From positions 124,001 through 188,000 of the forward strand of contig NZ_BMYU01000003.1 in the NCBI RefSeq assembly GCF_014652435.1: a stretch of DNA of 64,000 nt, in the 5' to 3' direction. Below, piece by piece: positions 20,246 through 29,364 of this stretch. Origin of the DNA: Cognatundibacterium squillarum (GTDB taxonomy: Bacteria; Pseudomonadota; Gammaproteobacteria; Burkholderiales; Burkholderiaceae_D). Position numbers and translations under genes: made by a program. The notes below the pieces were generated by a model, which saw only the letters and a program-made list of their open reading frames with translations, was not told the origin of the DNA and ran no database searches. Position 1 is the first letter of the stretch. Each line of letters starts with the position of its first letter.

Positions 20246-21700
20246 ATGCATCAAAAAACCATAGCGCAGTTATCTGCCTTACTGCAGAGCAAACAAGTTT
20301 CCGCCACTGAACTGGCACGTCTTTACTTAGACCGCATCAGCGCCAGCAATCTGAATGCATTTCTGCATGTTGATCCTGAACTGACACTGGCACAGGCAGC
20401 GGCTGCCGATGCACGTCTGGCTGCCGGTAATGCCGGCGTGCTGACTGGTGTGCCTATCGCCCATAAAGACATTTTCGTGACCCGTGGTCTGCGTTCGACA
20501 GCCGGTTCGCGCATGCTCGGCAATTACACCAGCCCGTTTGACGCAACTGTCGTGGAAAAACTGGCCTCTGCCGGTATGGTGACGCTGGGCAAACTGAACT
20601 GCGATGAATTCGCGATGGGTTCTGCCAATGAAAACTCGCACTTCGGTGCGGTGAAAAATCCATGGGATCTGAGCGCTGTACCCGGTGGCTCTTCCGGCGG
20701 TTCGGCTGCGGCAGTGGCTGCGCGCCTGACACCGGCCGCTACCGGTACCGATACCGGCGGTTCGATTCGCCAGCCAGCGGCATTCTGCGGTATTACCGGT
20801 ATTAAACCGACATACGGCAGTGTGTCCCGTTACGGCATGATCGCGTTTGCCTCATCGCTGGATCAGGGTGGCCCGATGGCCCAGACTGCGGAAGACTGCG
20901 GCCTGTTGCTGAACGCCATGGTGGGCTTTGACGAGAAAGATTCCACCTCGCTGGAACGCAAACCGGAAGATTTCAACCGTCTGCTGAACCAGTCGCTGCA
21001 AGGCTTGCGTATCGGTGTGCCGAAAGAATTCTTCGGTGAAGGTCTGGCGGATGATGTGAAACAGGCGATTCACGCAGCGCTGGAAGAATACAAAAAACTC
21101 GGCGCCAGCATCGTGGAAATTTCCCTACCGAAAACCGAATTGTCCATCCCTGTGTATTACGTGATTGCACCGGCTGAAGCATCCTCCAACCTGAGCCGTT
21201 TTGACGGCGTGCGTTACGGTCACCGTGCAGCCGAATACACCGATCTGAACGATATGTACACCAAGAGCCGTACCGAAGGTTTCGGCGATGAAGTGAAACG
21301 CCGCATCATGACCGGTGCGTATGTACTGTCGCACGGTTATTACGATGCTTACTACCTGCAGGCACAGAAAATCCGCCGTCTGATTGCGCAGGATTTCGCT
21401 GCGGCCTTCACCCAGTGCGATGTAATCATGGGTCCGGTGGCGCCAAGCGTGGCATGGGATCTGGGCGCAAAATCCGATGATCCGGTCGCTAACTATCTGG
21501 CCGATATCTTCACACTGTCCACCAGTCTGGCCGGTTTGCCGGGCATGTCGGTACCGTGCGGATTTGGTCAGGGCGAGAAAAACAGTCGCCGCCCTGTGGG
21601 TCTGCAACTGATCGGTAATTACTTTGAAGAAGCCCGTCTGCTGAATATCGCGCATCAGTACCAGCAAGTTACTGACTGGCATCTGCGCAGCCCGGAATAA
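20246..21700 (+). CDS. gatA: Asp/Glu-tRNA amidotransferase subunit A
   Basis: A 484-residue amidase-signature protein that releases ammonia from glutamine. The catalytic Ser-cisSer-Lys triad sits in PIAHKDIF (Lys), [11 protein letters not shown] (cis-Ser) and [15 protein letters not shown] (nucleophile Ser). ATG 20246 was chosen: GGAGA lies 5 bp upstream and the protein has the normal family length. Longer in-frame starts overlap gatC. Gene order is gatC-gatA-gatB. Confidence 0.96.
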   Translation: MHQKTIAQLSALLQSKQVSATELARLYLDRISASNLNAFLHVDPELTLAQAAAADARLAAGNAGVLTGVPIAHKDIFVTRGLRSTAGSRMLGNYTSPFDATVVEKLASAGMVTLGKLNCDEFAMGSANENSHFGAVKNPWDLSAVPGGSSGGSAAAVAARLTPAATGTDTGGSIRQPAAFCGITGIKPTYGSVSRYGMIAFASSLDQGGPMAQTAEDCGLLLNAMVGFDEKDSTSLERKPEDFNRLLNQSLQGLRIGVPKEFFGEGLADDVKQAIHAALEEYKKLGASIVEISLPKTELSIPVYYVIAPAEASSNLSRFDGVRYGHRAAEYTDLNDMYTKSRTEGFGDEVKRRIMTGAYVLSHGYYDAYYLQAQKIRRLIAQDFAAAFTQCDVIMGPVAPSVAWDLGAKSDDPVANYLADIFTLSTSLAGLPGMSVPCGFGQGEKNSRRPVGLQLIGNYFEEARLLNIAHQYQQVTDWHLRSPE

Positions 21701-21767
21701 TCTGTGTCCCGCTGCGGCGGGCCCGGCGGGTGAGTCTGCCCCGCCCTCACTGAAACAAGGATAGCTT

Positions 21768-23228
21768 ATGCAATGGGAAGTCGTTATCGGTTTTGAGACC
21801 CACGTACAGCTCAAAACCCGTTCTAAAATTTTCAGTGGATCTTCCACTGCTTTCGGTGCGGAACCGAATACACAAGCCAGCCCTGTGGATCTGGCTTTGC
21901 CGGGCGTATTGCCGGTGATGAATAAAGGCGCGGTCGAAAAAGCGATTCAGTTCGGTCTGGCCGTTGGCGCGCATATCGCACCGGAATCGGTGTTTGCGCG
22001 TAAAAACTATTTTTATCCGGATCTGCCGAAAGGCTATCAGATCAGTCAGTTTGAAATTCCGGTGGTACAGGGCGGCTATGTGTCCTGTATCGTGGAAAAA
22101 GACGGCAAACCGGAAGTGCGTCAGATTCAGCTGACCCGCGCGCATCTGGAAGAAGATGCCGGTAAATCGCTGCATGAAGATTATCAGGGCATGTCCGGTA
22201 TCGATCTGAACCGCGCCGGTACACCGCTGCTGGAAATCGTGACCGAGCCGGTCATGCGCAGCGCCGCAGAAGCCGTTGCTTATGCCAAAGCCCTGCATGC
22301 GCTGGTAGTCTGGCTGGATATCTGTGACGGTAACATGCAGGAAGGTTCTTTCCGCTGCGACGCTAACGTGTCCGTGCGTCCTGTCGGTCAGAAAGAATTC
22401 GGTACCCGTGCTGAAATCAAAAACCTGAACTCCTTCCGTTTCCTTGAAGAAGCGATCAACTACGAAGTGCGTCGTCAGATTGAACTGATCGAAGACGGCG
22501 GCACCGTGGTACAGGAAACCCGTCTGTATGATCCGGACAAAAAAGTCACGCGCTCCATGCGCAGCAAGGAAGATTCGCAGGATTACCGCTACTTCCCTGA
22601 TCCGGATCTGCCACCGCTGCGCATCGGCAGCGACTGGATTGAAAAAGTCCGTCAGAACATGCCGGAACTGCCAGCCGCAATGCGCGCGCGTTTTGTCGAA
22701 CAACTCGGCTTGCCGGAATACGATGCGACTGTGCTGACACAATCCAAAGGTATGGCGACTTACTTTGAAGCCGTGGTGCAGGCCGCAGGTGCTGCGCAAG
22801 CCAAACCGGCAGCGAACTTTATGATGGGTGACGTGGCATCGACACTGAACCGCGAAGGCACCGATATCAGTGCGATTCCGGTCTCTGCGGCGCAGCTGGC
22901 ATTGCTGCTGCAGCGTATCACCGATGGCACGATTTCCAACAAGATCGCCAAAGAAGTATTTGCGGCAATGTGGGAAGCACCGTCTGACGACGTCGCGCTG
23001 GCGGACAAAGTAATTGAATCCAAAGGCCTGAAGCAGATTACCGATACCGGCGCGCTGGAAGCGATCATTGATGAAGTGATGGCAGCGAATCAGCAATCCG
23101 TGGATGAATTCCGTTCCGGTAAAGAAAAAGCCTTCAACTCGCTGGTCGGTCAGGCAATGAAAGCCACCAAAGGTAAAGCGGCACCGGCACTGGTGAATGA
23201 ATTACTGCGCAAAAAACTCGCAGGTTAA
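21768..23228 (+). CDS. gatB: Asp/Glu-tRNA amidotransferase subunit B
   Basis: A 486-residue GatB that phosphorylates the mischarged aminoacyl group and transamidates it with ammonia from GatA. Signatures are [15 protein letters not shown] at the N terminus, [21 protein letters not shown], and the C-terminal YqeY-like tRNA-binding domain (about 400-486). AGGA precedes the ATG. pyrE follows after 12 bp. Confidence 0.97.
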   Translation: MQWEVVIGFETHVQLKTRSKIFSGSSTAFGAEPNTQASPVDLALPGVLPVMNKGAVEKAIQFGLAVGAHIAPESVFARKNYFYPDLPKGYQISQFEIPVVQGGYVSCIVEKDGKPEVRQIQLTRAHLEEDAGKSLHEDYQGMSGIDLNRAGTPLLEIVTEPVMRSAAEAVAYAKALHALVVWLDICDGNMQEGSFRCDANVSVRPVGQKEFGTRAEIKNLNSFRFLEEAINYEVRRQIELIEDGGTVVQETRLYDPDKKVTRSMRSKEDSQDYRYFPDPDLPPLRIGSDWIEKVRQNMPELPAAMRARFVEQLGLPEYDATVLTQSKGMATYFEAVVQAAGAAQAKPAANFMMGDVASTLNREGTDISAIPVSAAQLALLLQRITDGTISNKIAKEVFAAMWEAPSDDVALADKVIESKGLKQITDTGALEAIIDEVMAANQQSVDEFRSGKEKAFNSLVGQAMKATKGKAAPALVNELLRKKLAG

Positions 23229-23240
23229 TCAGGAGTCTCT

Positions 23241-23906
23241 ATGAGCAATTTACGTCAGGAATTTATTCAGTTTTCGGTAGAAGCCGGTGTTCTGCGCTTT
23301 GGTGAATTTGTGACCAAAGCCGGCCGTCTGTCGCCGTATTTCTTTAACGCCGGTCTGTTCAACGATGGCGCGAATCTGGGTCGTCTGGCAGCGTTTTACG
23401 CTGACACCCTGATCGCTTCCGGCGTGGAATTCGATATGCTGTTCGGCCCGGCCTACAAAGGCATTACGCTGGCCAGCGCAACCGCAGTGGCACTGGCAGC
23501 ACGCGGCCGTAACGTGCCGTTTGCCTACAACCGCAAAGAAGCCAAAGACCACGGCGAAGGCGGCACCATCGTCGGTGCGAAGCTGGAAGGCCGCGTCGTG
23601 ATTATTGATGACGTGATTTCTGCCGGTACTTCGGTACGTGAATCGGTCGATATGATCCGCGCTGCAGGTGCCACACCGGCGGCGGTGCTGATCGCACTCG
23701 ACCGCATGGAACGTTCCGGCAAAGACGATGCCCTGTCCGCGCATTCCGCTGTGCAGGAAGTCAGCAATACGTATCAGATGCCGGTGGTGTCTATTGCCAA
23801 TCTGAATGACCTGTTCGAGTACCTGAACGCCGGTAACGGTGGTGCAGAGCTGGCACAGCATAAAGATGCAGTGGCAGCATACCGCCAGAAATACGGCGCA
23901 GTCTGA
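23241..23906 (+). CDS. pyrE: Orotate phosphoribosyltransferase
   Basis: A 221-residue type I phosphoribosyltransferase that makes OMP from orotate and PRPP in pyrimidine synthesis. The PRPP-binding motif is [17 protein letters not shown] (about 116-132), and the N-terminal substrate region has [22 protein letters not shown] precedes the ATG. It lies 12 bp behind gatB and ends with a terminator, so it is likely the last gene of the gat unit. Confidence 0.96.
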   Translation: MSNLRQEFIQFSVEAGVLRFGEFVTKAGRLSPYFFNAGLFNDGANLGRLAAFYADTLIASGVEFDMLFGPAYKGITLASATAVALAARGRNVPFAYNRKEAKDHGEGGTIVGAKLEGRVVIIDDVISAGTSVRESVDMIRAAGATPAAVLIALDRMERSGKDDALSAHSAVQEVSNTYQMPVVSIANLNDLFEYLNAGNGGAELAQHKDAVAAYRQKYGAV

Positions 23907-23923
23907 ACCCTGCCTCACGCACT

Positions 23924-23950
23924 CAGCCGCCGCAGGGCGGCTGATTTGTT
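23924..23950 (+). terminator. Terminator after pyrE
   Basis: CAGCCGCC (23924-23931) pairs with GGCGGCTG (23936-23943), followed by ATTTGTTTG. Confidence 0.8.
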
Positions 23951-23995
23951 TGCGGAACCGGAAACACGGTTCCGCTGTTTTCTTCCCGGATTCCC

Positions 23996-24772
23996 ATGAC
24001 ACTCATCATTTCCGCCAATCTGAACGGTATCCGTTCTGCCGCTAAAAAAGGTTTTTTTCCGTGGATGCAATCCACCGGCGCTGACTTCATCTGCGTACAG
24101 GAACTGAAAGCGCAGGAAGCCGATATGAGCCCGGAATTTCTGCAACCCGAGGGTTACCACGGTGCTTTCCATTACGCAGAAAAAAAAGGTTATTCCGGCA
24201 CCGGTGTCTACAGCAAACAAAAACCGGATGCGGTGCAGATCGGTTTCGGCAGCCCCGAATTTGATGCTGAAGGCCGTTATGTGCGCTGCGACTTTGGCAA
24301 TCTGACCGTGATTTCGGTGTACTGCCCGTCCGGCTCTTCATCGCCGGAACGTCAGGAAGCCAAATTCCGTTTCATGGATGTGTTTCTGCCGCATCTGGCC
24401 GCGCTGAAAGCCGAAGGCCGTGAAGTGGTGATTTGCGGCGACTGGAATATCGCACACAAAGAAGCTGATCTGAAAAACTGGAAAAGCAATCAGAAAAATT
24501 CCGGTTTCCTGCCTGAAGAGCGCGCGTGGATGACGCGGGTATTTGACGAGCTGGGCTGGGTCGATGCCTACCGCCGCCTGTATCCGGACACCACCTCTGA
24601 ATGCTACACATGGTGGAGTAACCGCGGTCAGGCATGGGCCAACAATGTCGGGTGGCGTATTGATTATCAGGTCGCCACACCGGGCATCGGTGCCACCGTG
24701 CAGGCTGCCAGCATCTACAAAGAAGAACGCTTCTCTGATCACTCGCCGCTGCTGATTCAGTATCAGCTGTAA
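23996..24772 (+). CDS. xth: Exodeoxyribonuclease III family AP endonuclease
   Basis: A 258-residue EEP-fold nuclease for base-excision repair (AP-site incision, 3' exonuclease). Catalytic motifs are LNGIRSAAKKG, CVQELKAQEAD (metal-binding Glu), GDWNIAHKEADLKNW (Asp/Asn), RIDYQVATP and the terminal SDHSPLL (Asp-His). It has its own terminator, and the pyrE terminator upstream makes it a separate unit. Confidence 0.95.
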   Translation: MTLIISANLNGIRSAAKKGFFPWMQSTGADFICVQELKAQEADMSPEFLQPEGYHGAFHYAEKKGYSGTGVYSKQKPDAVQIGFGSPEFDAEGRYVRCDFGNLTVISVYCPSGSSSPERQEAKFRFMDVFLPHLAALKAEGREVVICGDWNIAHKEADLKNWKSNQKNSGFLPEERAWMTRVFDELGWVDAYRRLYPDTTSECYTWWSNRGQAWANNVGWRIDYQVATPGIGATVQAASIYKEERFSDHSPLLIQYQL

Positions 24773-24829
24773 TCCGGCGTGATCGCCAGAGTCACCGCGT
24801 TTGCGGTGTTTCAGCTGGCGCAAAAAACC

Positions 24830-24871
24830 AGCACAAAGGCAGCAGGTAAACCCTGCTGCCTTTGTGCTTTT
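24830..24871 (+). terminator. Strong terminator after xth
   Basis: A perfect 17-bp stem (24830-24846 with 24852-24868) around a 5-nt loop ends in TTTTC. A smaller hairpin CACCGC/GCGGTG lies just upstream at about 24794-24808. The stem may act in both directions because CAAAAAACC precedes it. Confidence 0.88.
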
Positions 24872-24939
24872 CAGCCTGCCATTATCTGATCAGCTTCCGA
24901 CCCGTGCTGCGCAGGCCGGAAAATGCCCGAAACCGACCA

Positions 24940-25023
24940 TTTTGCGGACTTCAGCACAGCGATCCGGCGCTCGTCGGCAGAAAGTCTGGCTGTCCGGAAA
25001 TCGCGAATGCGGATAGCTGCACA
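24940..25023 (+). repeat. 84-bp dispersed repeat, copy A
   Basis: An 84-bp element running from TTTTGCGGACTTCAGCACAG to GATAGCTGCACA. It differs from copy B at 4 positions. It lies in the convergent gap between xth and the PAP2 gene. The flank AAAATGCCCGAAA just upstream resembles that of copies C, D and E. Confidence 0.9.
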
Positions 25024-25054
25024 GTCTCTGCGTACTTCCGCCTCCGTCAGCTGC

Positions 25055-25083
25055 ACCGGCAAGCCGGAAACTGGCTTGCCGGT
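25055..25083 (-). terminator. Hairpin after the PAP2 phosphatase gene
   Basis: An 11-bp stem ACCGGCAAGCC / GGCTTGCCGGT with a 7-nt loop, 22 bp past the PAP2 stop. It has no T-run, so termination is uncertain. Confidence 0.45.
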
Positions 25084-25105
25084 ACAGTGTGTGCGAATAC
25101 AGAAC

Positions 25106-27100
25106 TCAAGCGTTAAAACGCAGAGTCAGCGTGTTCGCCGAGTAGACTGGCTCCACATTCGTAAAGCCGTCTGCAGTAATGGCGACGAAGCGGCCTTTCA
25201 GGCTGCCAGCGGAAATCACGGTGATGACATCACCGGCTTTTGGCTTGTAGCCGCTGGCAAAACTGATACGCAGGCTGCCACCGGCGATGGTTGCCGTCCC
25301 CGCAACTGTCAGCGTGCCCTGCCCCGGATTGCTGCCGAGACTGAGATTCAGCGCTGTCGTGCCGCTGAGCTGGGTATATTTGCCGGACAACTTCAGCCCG
25401 TTCGCTGCGCTGACCAGCAGCGTGCCGCCGCTCACATACACATCACCATTGCCCAGTGCTGCGGACGCATCTGCCTGCAGGCTGCCGCCTTTCAGTTCAG
25501 TGCCGCCGGTCCAGCTGTTGTTACCGGTCAGTTTCAGCGTGCCCGTACCATCTTTGACCAGCTTGCCACTGCCGCTGATATCGTTACGCCATGCGTCAAA
25601 TGCATGAAAACCGCCCTTCGCCGCATCCATCGTGATCATGACATTCCCGCTGAATGCGCCGTAACCATCGGCAGCGGCGAACAGATTCAGACGGCCATAA
25701 CCTTCTGCATCGTCCAGCAGCACATAACCGGATGGCAGGGCTGTGGTCTTCAGAACTGCGCGGCGCTGTGCATCACTCAGATAGGGCTGACGGGTTTCGA
25801 GCAACACTTCCGCACCTTTCGGAACCGGCGCAGGAATGCCGGTGGTACCGGTCTGCGGCATACCGAAGGTCAGGCGGCGCAGGTAATTCGCTTTATTGCT
25901 GGCGTAATCTGCGAAGCGGTCATTCGCTGTGGTACCGGACTTGGCAAATGCGCCGAAGGTGTCACTGTTAGTGCCGGTGCTGGCCATCAGCGTGGCATGT
26001 GCCTGTGTCACCGCTGCAGATTTTTTGGCCGCATTGGCCGGATCTGCCAGATTGGCAACAGCCGACGCCTGCCCGAGCAAACGACCACCCATCACATCTA
26101 AAGGCGAATGCATACCGGCAATGATCCGCATTTCACCAAGCTCCAGTCCGCGCGTCACCAGTTCCTGAAAACGCTCAGGCAACACATAGGCCATCGCAAC
26201 CGCATCGCGCACCGCTTCTGCTGAATGGCCGCTCGGGAAGCCGCCATCGGTGGCCGGCGTTGTGCTTCTGGCCGGCATCAGTGCGGGCAGCACCTGTACA
26301 TTCGTGCTCCAGCGATAAGGACGCGCGTACTTATAAAAACGCTTGGCAGGTTCGGTGGAAGCATTATTGCCGACCAGATTGACCAGATCGACCACATTGC
26401 CGAAGGCTGCATTGGTGCTGCCACCAACGCCGGTGTTATTACCGCTGTCGTTGTACAGCACGGTGTTCGCATCCGCTGCCACACTGGTAATACTGGTGAC
26501 TTGCTGCGCAGCGGTGCGCCATGCGGCAGTCAGCGGTCCCAGGCCTTCTGTCACGCTGTAACCCTTACCACGGCGATCATCCAGATACGCCTGCACTGCC
26601 TGCTCCGGCGTTCTTGCTGCGGTGGCTTTCACCACGTAATCGATGTTCGCTGCATGCGCAGTGCTGCTGGCAATTGTCCCGTCCGGCGTGCCGTCATTCG
26701 GCACACCAGTCCATGTTGATGCGACAACAGCCGGAAAACTGCCGTTGGCAGGTGCGGTGACACCGGCATCCACAATTTGCGTCAGCGGTTTCCAGACATT
26801 CAGATAGGTTGCGAGGACGCGCACACCGGCATTGGTGTCCAGCGTGGCATAACGGGCATCGCCGCGCTGATTCGTCGCAGCATTGTCAGCAAACGCAGGA
26901 ACCGCAGGAAGCGGTACGGTTTCCGCAGCGCCCTGATCCGCAGGCGCGGCAGGGATGATGAGTGGCTCAGTGACAGCATTGTCTGAGGAACCGGAAGAAC
27001 CACAACCCCAGAGTGCCAGCGCAATACTGGCGGCAAGTACGGAACGGATTTTTTGCATGATCAGCATGAAAAGTGAGAAAAGGTGCTTCATGCTAGCCAT
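25106..27100 (-). CDS. Surface/periplasmic PAP2-type acid phosphatase fused to autotransporter-associated beta repeat
   Basis: Up to 664 residues. The N terminus is a lipoprotein-type signal (ALALWGCGSSGSS), reached from several in-frame ATGs (27100, 27091, 27067, 27058), none with a strong ribosome site. The middle is a PAP2/haloperoxidase-like phosphatase with K-x6-RP as KYARPYRW, PSGH in GGFPSGHSAEAV, and R-x5-H-x3-D as RIIAGMHSPLD. The C-terminal third has the autotransporter-associated beta-strand repeat (DGTGTLKLTGNNSWTGGTEL, then TLLVSAANGLKLSG). No beta-barrel translocator follows. It is likely a secreted phosphomonoesterase near other phosphate genes. It is flanked by direct copies A and B of the dispersed repeat. 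Confidence 0.82.
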   Translation of the reverse strand: MASMKHLFSLFMLIMQKIRSVLAASIALALWGCGSSGSSDNAVTEPLIIPAAPADQGAAETVPLPAVPAFADNAATNQRGDARYATLDTNAGVRVLATYLNVWKPLTQIVDAGVTAPANGSFPAVVASTWTGVPNDGTPDGTIASSTAHAANIDYVVKATAARTPEQAVQAYLDDRRGKGYSVTEGLGPLTAAWRTAAQQVTSITSVAADANTVLYNDSGNNTGVGGSTNAAFGNVVDLVNLVGNNASTEPAKRFYKYARPYRWSTNVQVLPALMPARSTTPATDGGFPSGHSAEAVRDAVAMAYVLPERFQELVTRGLELGEMRIIAGMHSPLDVMGGRLLGQASAVANLADPANAAKKSAAVTQAHATLMASTGTNSDTFGAFAKSGTTANDRFADYASNKANYLRRLTFGMPQTGTTGIPAPVPKGAEVLLETRQPYLSDAQRRAVLKTTALPSGYVLLDDAEGYGRLNLFAAADGYGAFSGNVMITMDAAKGGFHAFDAWRNDISGSGKLVKDGTGTLKLTGNNSWTGGTELKGGSLQADASAALGNGDVYVSGGTLLVSAANGLKLSGKYTQLSGTTALNLSLGSNPGQGTLTVAGTATIAGGSLRISFASGYKPKAGDVITVISAGSLKGRFVAITADGFTNVEPVYSANTLTLRFNA

Positions 27101-27404
27101 GTTGTATGACGACTTAATTACACAGAATCTGCCTATCGTCAGGCTCAGTGTGGGATCTGATGGTGTTTTTCGCAGAAAATTTGAAGCGTTCTACCGAGAT
27201 TAAGTTCAATATTTACCGATACATTTCCTTATTCGGCTGTAACATTTTCAGAAGACATCCTGCAACGTGACGGTGGTGATGATTTCTTAATTTAGAATAT
27301 TTGTTCAGTCGCCTGATGTTTTATATTTTTGTTGTACGATGTCATCAGAAACAAAACATTGCTGAATTCCCGAGCAGACCACTTTTTCGGCCTGAAATTC
27401 CCTG

Positions 27405-27488
27405 TTTTGCGGACTTCAGCACAGCGATACTGCGGTCGTCGGCAGAAAGTCTGGCTGTCCGGAAATCGCGAATGCGGATAACTGCACA
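27405..27488 (+). repeat. 84-bp dispersed repeat, copy B
   Basis: Same orientation as copy A and about 95% identical (80 of 84 bases by eye). It lies upstream of the PAP2 gene, in a 494-bp gap otherwise empty except for the terminator of the 5'-nucleotidase gene and AT-rich DNA at 27110-27380 that probably holds the PAP2 promoter. Confidence 0.9.
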
Positions 27489-27499
27489 ATGAACGGCGC

Positions 27500-27534
27500 G
27501 GGACAAACAAAAACGCCCGGACTTCTCCGGGCGT
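27500..27534 (-). terminator. Terminator after the 5'-nucleotidase gene
   Basis: Arms ACGCCCGGA (27513-27521) and TCCGGGCGT (27526-27534). On the minus strand they are followed by TTTTTGTTTG. Confidence 0.88.
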
Positions 27535-27594
27535 CTGAAGCACGTCGTCAGCCTGCATGCACAGGCTTTCCGCGCTCAAAATGCGAATGACAGC

Positions 27595-29274
27595 TTACTG
27601 ATAGTGGACGCGGTCCGTCGCGATGCTGTCGATCTGTTTGCTGTGTTCGCGGATATAGCTTTCCATCGCATCCAGATCACGACCGAGCAAGGCACGGTCA
27701 CCGGCTTTTTTGAACACGGTGAAACCATCGCCGCCTTCCGCGAGGAAGCTGTTCACGATCACGGTGTAAGTGTGCTCAGGGTCCAGCGCTTTGCCGTTCA
27801 CCTGCACATCGCGCAGTGTCGGATCGGCTGCCGGATTGCGTTGCCAGACATAGCTGAAGCCTTGCGACACAAACAGTTTTTTGACTTCGCCGGCAGGACG
27901 GTTTTTCCATTGCTGTTGCAACACATCCAGAATTTGCTGACCGGTCATTTTCAGACGCACCAGACCATTGCCGAAAGGCTGTACCGCATACAGATCACCG
28001 AAGGTCACCTGAATATCGCTGCCCTGTGCGCCGGATGGCAAATCGTTGCGGATGCCGCCGGAATTCATAAATGCGATGTCGGCATCGGCCATGTGCTGCG
28101 CAAAGTGCAGCTGGGAATCTGCAATCAGATTGCCGAGCGAGCTGTCAAATGCATCGCCTTCACTGAAGCGCAGTAAGGGTTTGCTGAGTTTAATCACAGG
28201 ACGGGAACGCAGGTCGCCGGTCAGACGCGCGACTTCTGCGACCAGTGTTTGTGCTTCTGCATCCGGTGTGATGTTTTGCTGATCGATCAGATGATTCACA
28301 GCATCGGCCTTCACCACTTTGCGGCTGTCTTTATCCACGGTCAGCGTGGATTCAGTCAGATAAGCACCGTAGCTGCGGCCCTGCACTACCAGTTTGTCAC
28401 CGATCTTGCAGGTGTAACCCTGATGCGAATGGCCGGAAACGATCAGGCTGACGGCAGGATCAATCTTATTGGCGATATTGATAATCGGGCCTTGCAAACC
28501 TTCGCACTGATACGTCGGATCGCTTTCCGGGCCTTTGAACATCGCGCCTTCATGGATCAGCACCACAATCGCATCCACACCCTGTGCTTTCAGTTCCGGC
28601 ACATAGCGGTTAATTGTTTCGGCTTCATCGTCAAAACGCAGCGCTTTGACGGCATCACCTGCCACCAGATTCGGTACATCTGCGGTGACTGCGCCGATAA
28701 AACCGATTTTCAGATCACCGACCTGGCGCACCACGTATGGTGTCAGCCACGGTTTGCCGGTCGATTTATCAATCACATTCGCGCCCAGATACGCGTAGCT
28801 GGCACCTTTGAAACCCTGAAATGCGCAACCGGCCTCAGGACAAGTGCCCTGAATACGGCGCATCAGATCGGCGGTGCCGTTATCAAATTCATGATTACCG
28901 ACAGCGGTAATATTCAGTTGCATCCGGTTCAGTGCTTCCACTACCGGTTCGTCTTTCAGCAAAGCAGAACCCATCGGCGACGCGCCCATTAAATCGCCGG
29001 CACCGACCAGAATGCTGTCACCCACCGCAGCACGGCGCTCTTTCAGTTTGGTCACCAGATAGGCATAACCACCGGCTGCGCCGTTGACGGCTTTGCCATC
29101 CTGCATACGCGGGAACTGGTAAGGCACAGGCTGGCTGGCCTGCAGATTGCCGTGAAAATCATTGATACTGAAAATGGTGACGGTGCGTAAGGTTTCCGCC
29201 AGCGCACTGGCAGTCACGCCCAGTTGCAGCGCAGCGGCCAGCAGCGGGCTCAGAAATAAGGGACGGAGTTTCAT
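27595..29274 (-). CDS. Secreted bifunctional metallophosphatase/5'-nucleotidase (UshA-like)
   Basis: A 559-residue periplasmic enzyme that hydrolyses nucleotides and UDP-sugars to release phosphate. It has a signal peptide (about 1-26, ending ASALAE). Metallophosphoesterase motifs are SINDFHGN, VGAGDLMGASP, VGNHEFDNG and VSGHSHQGY. The C-terminal 5'-nucleotidase substrate domain has MNSGGIRNDLPSG and NSFLAEGGDGFTVFK. AGGA lies 8 bp before the ATG. A terminator separates it from the upstream TonB receptor, so it has its own promoter. Its neighbours (PAP2 phosphatase, receptor with Pho-box-like sites) suggest phosphate scavenging. Confidence 0.92.
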   Translation of the reverse strand: MKLRPLFLSPLLAAALQLGVTASALAETLRTVTIFSINDFHGNLQASQPVPYQFPRMQDGKAVNGAAGGYAYLVTKLKERRAAVGDSILVGAGDLMGASPMGSALLKDEPVVEALNRMQLNITAVGNHEFDNGTADLMRRIQGTCPEAGCAFQGFKGASYAYLGANVIDKSTGKPWLTPYVVRQVGDLKIGFIGAVTADVPNLVAGDAVKALRFDDEAETINRYVPELKAQGVDAIVVLIHEGAMFKGPESDPTYQCEGLQGPIINIANKIDPAVSLIVSGHSHQGYTCKIGDKLVVQGRSYGAYLTESTLTVDKDSRKVVKADAVNHLIDQQNITPDAEAQTLVAEVARLTGDLRSRPVIKLSKPLLRFSEGDAFDSSLGNLIADSQLHFAQHMADADIAFMNSGGIRNDLPSGAQGSDIQVTFGDLYAVQPFGNGLVRLKMTGQQILDVLQQQWKNRPAGEVKKLFVSQGFSYVWQRNPAADPTLRDVQVNGKALDPEHTYTVIVNSFLAEGGDGFTVFKKAGDRALLGRDLDAMESYIREHSKQIDSIATDRVHYQ

Positions 29275-29293
29275 GCTTTTTTCCTGAAAGACA

Positions 29294-29328
29294 AAAGGCC
29301 TGCGACCCGGTGAGGATCGCAGACCTTT
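29294..29328 (-). terminator. Terminator after the second TonB receptor
   Basis: 15-nt arms (29294-29308 and 29314-29328) pair with two G-T-type mismatches. The minus-strand hairpin ends in CCTTTTGTCTTTC. Confidence 0.8.
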
Positions 29329-29364
29329 ATAAGGTACAACGAACTTACGTGATATTCACACTGA

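Noticed and set aside
21747-23096. 449-codon open frame opposite gatB
   Set aside because: Antisense shadow of gatB; His/Phe/Arg-rich translation without recognisable motifs.
24940-25030. Repeat translated as a conserved short peptide (DFRTARLSADERRIAVLKSA-like on the minus strand)
   Set aside because: Similar translations in copies A, B, C and D follow from the lack of indels; there is no start codon or ribosome site common to the copies, and substitutions do not favour silent positions.
24923-26101. 392-codon open frame covering repeat copy A and opposing the PAP2 gene
   Set aside because: Its start lies in the repeat and the rest is antisense to the PAP2 gene; no domain.
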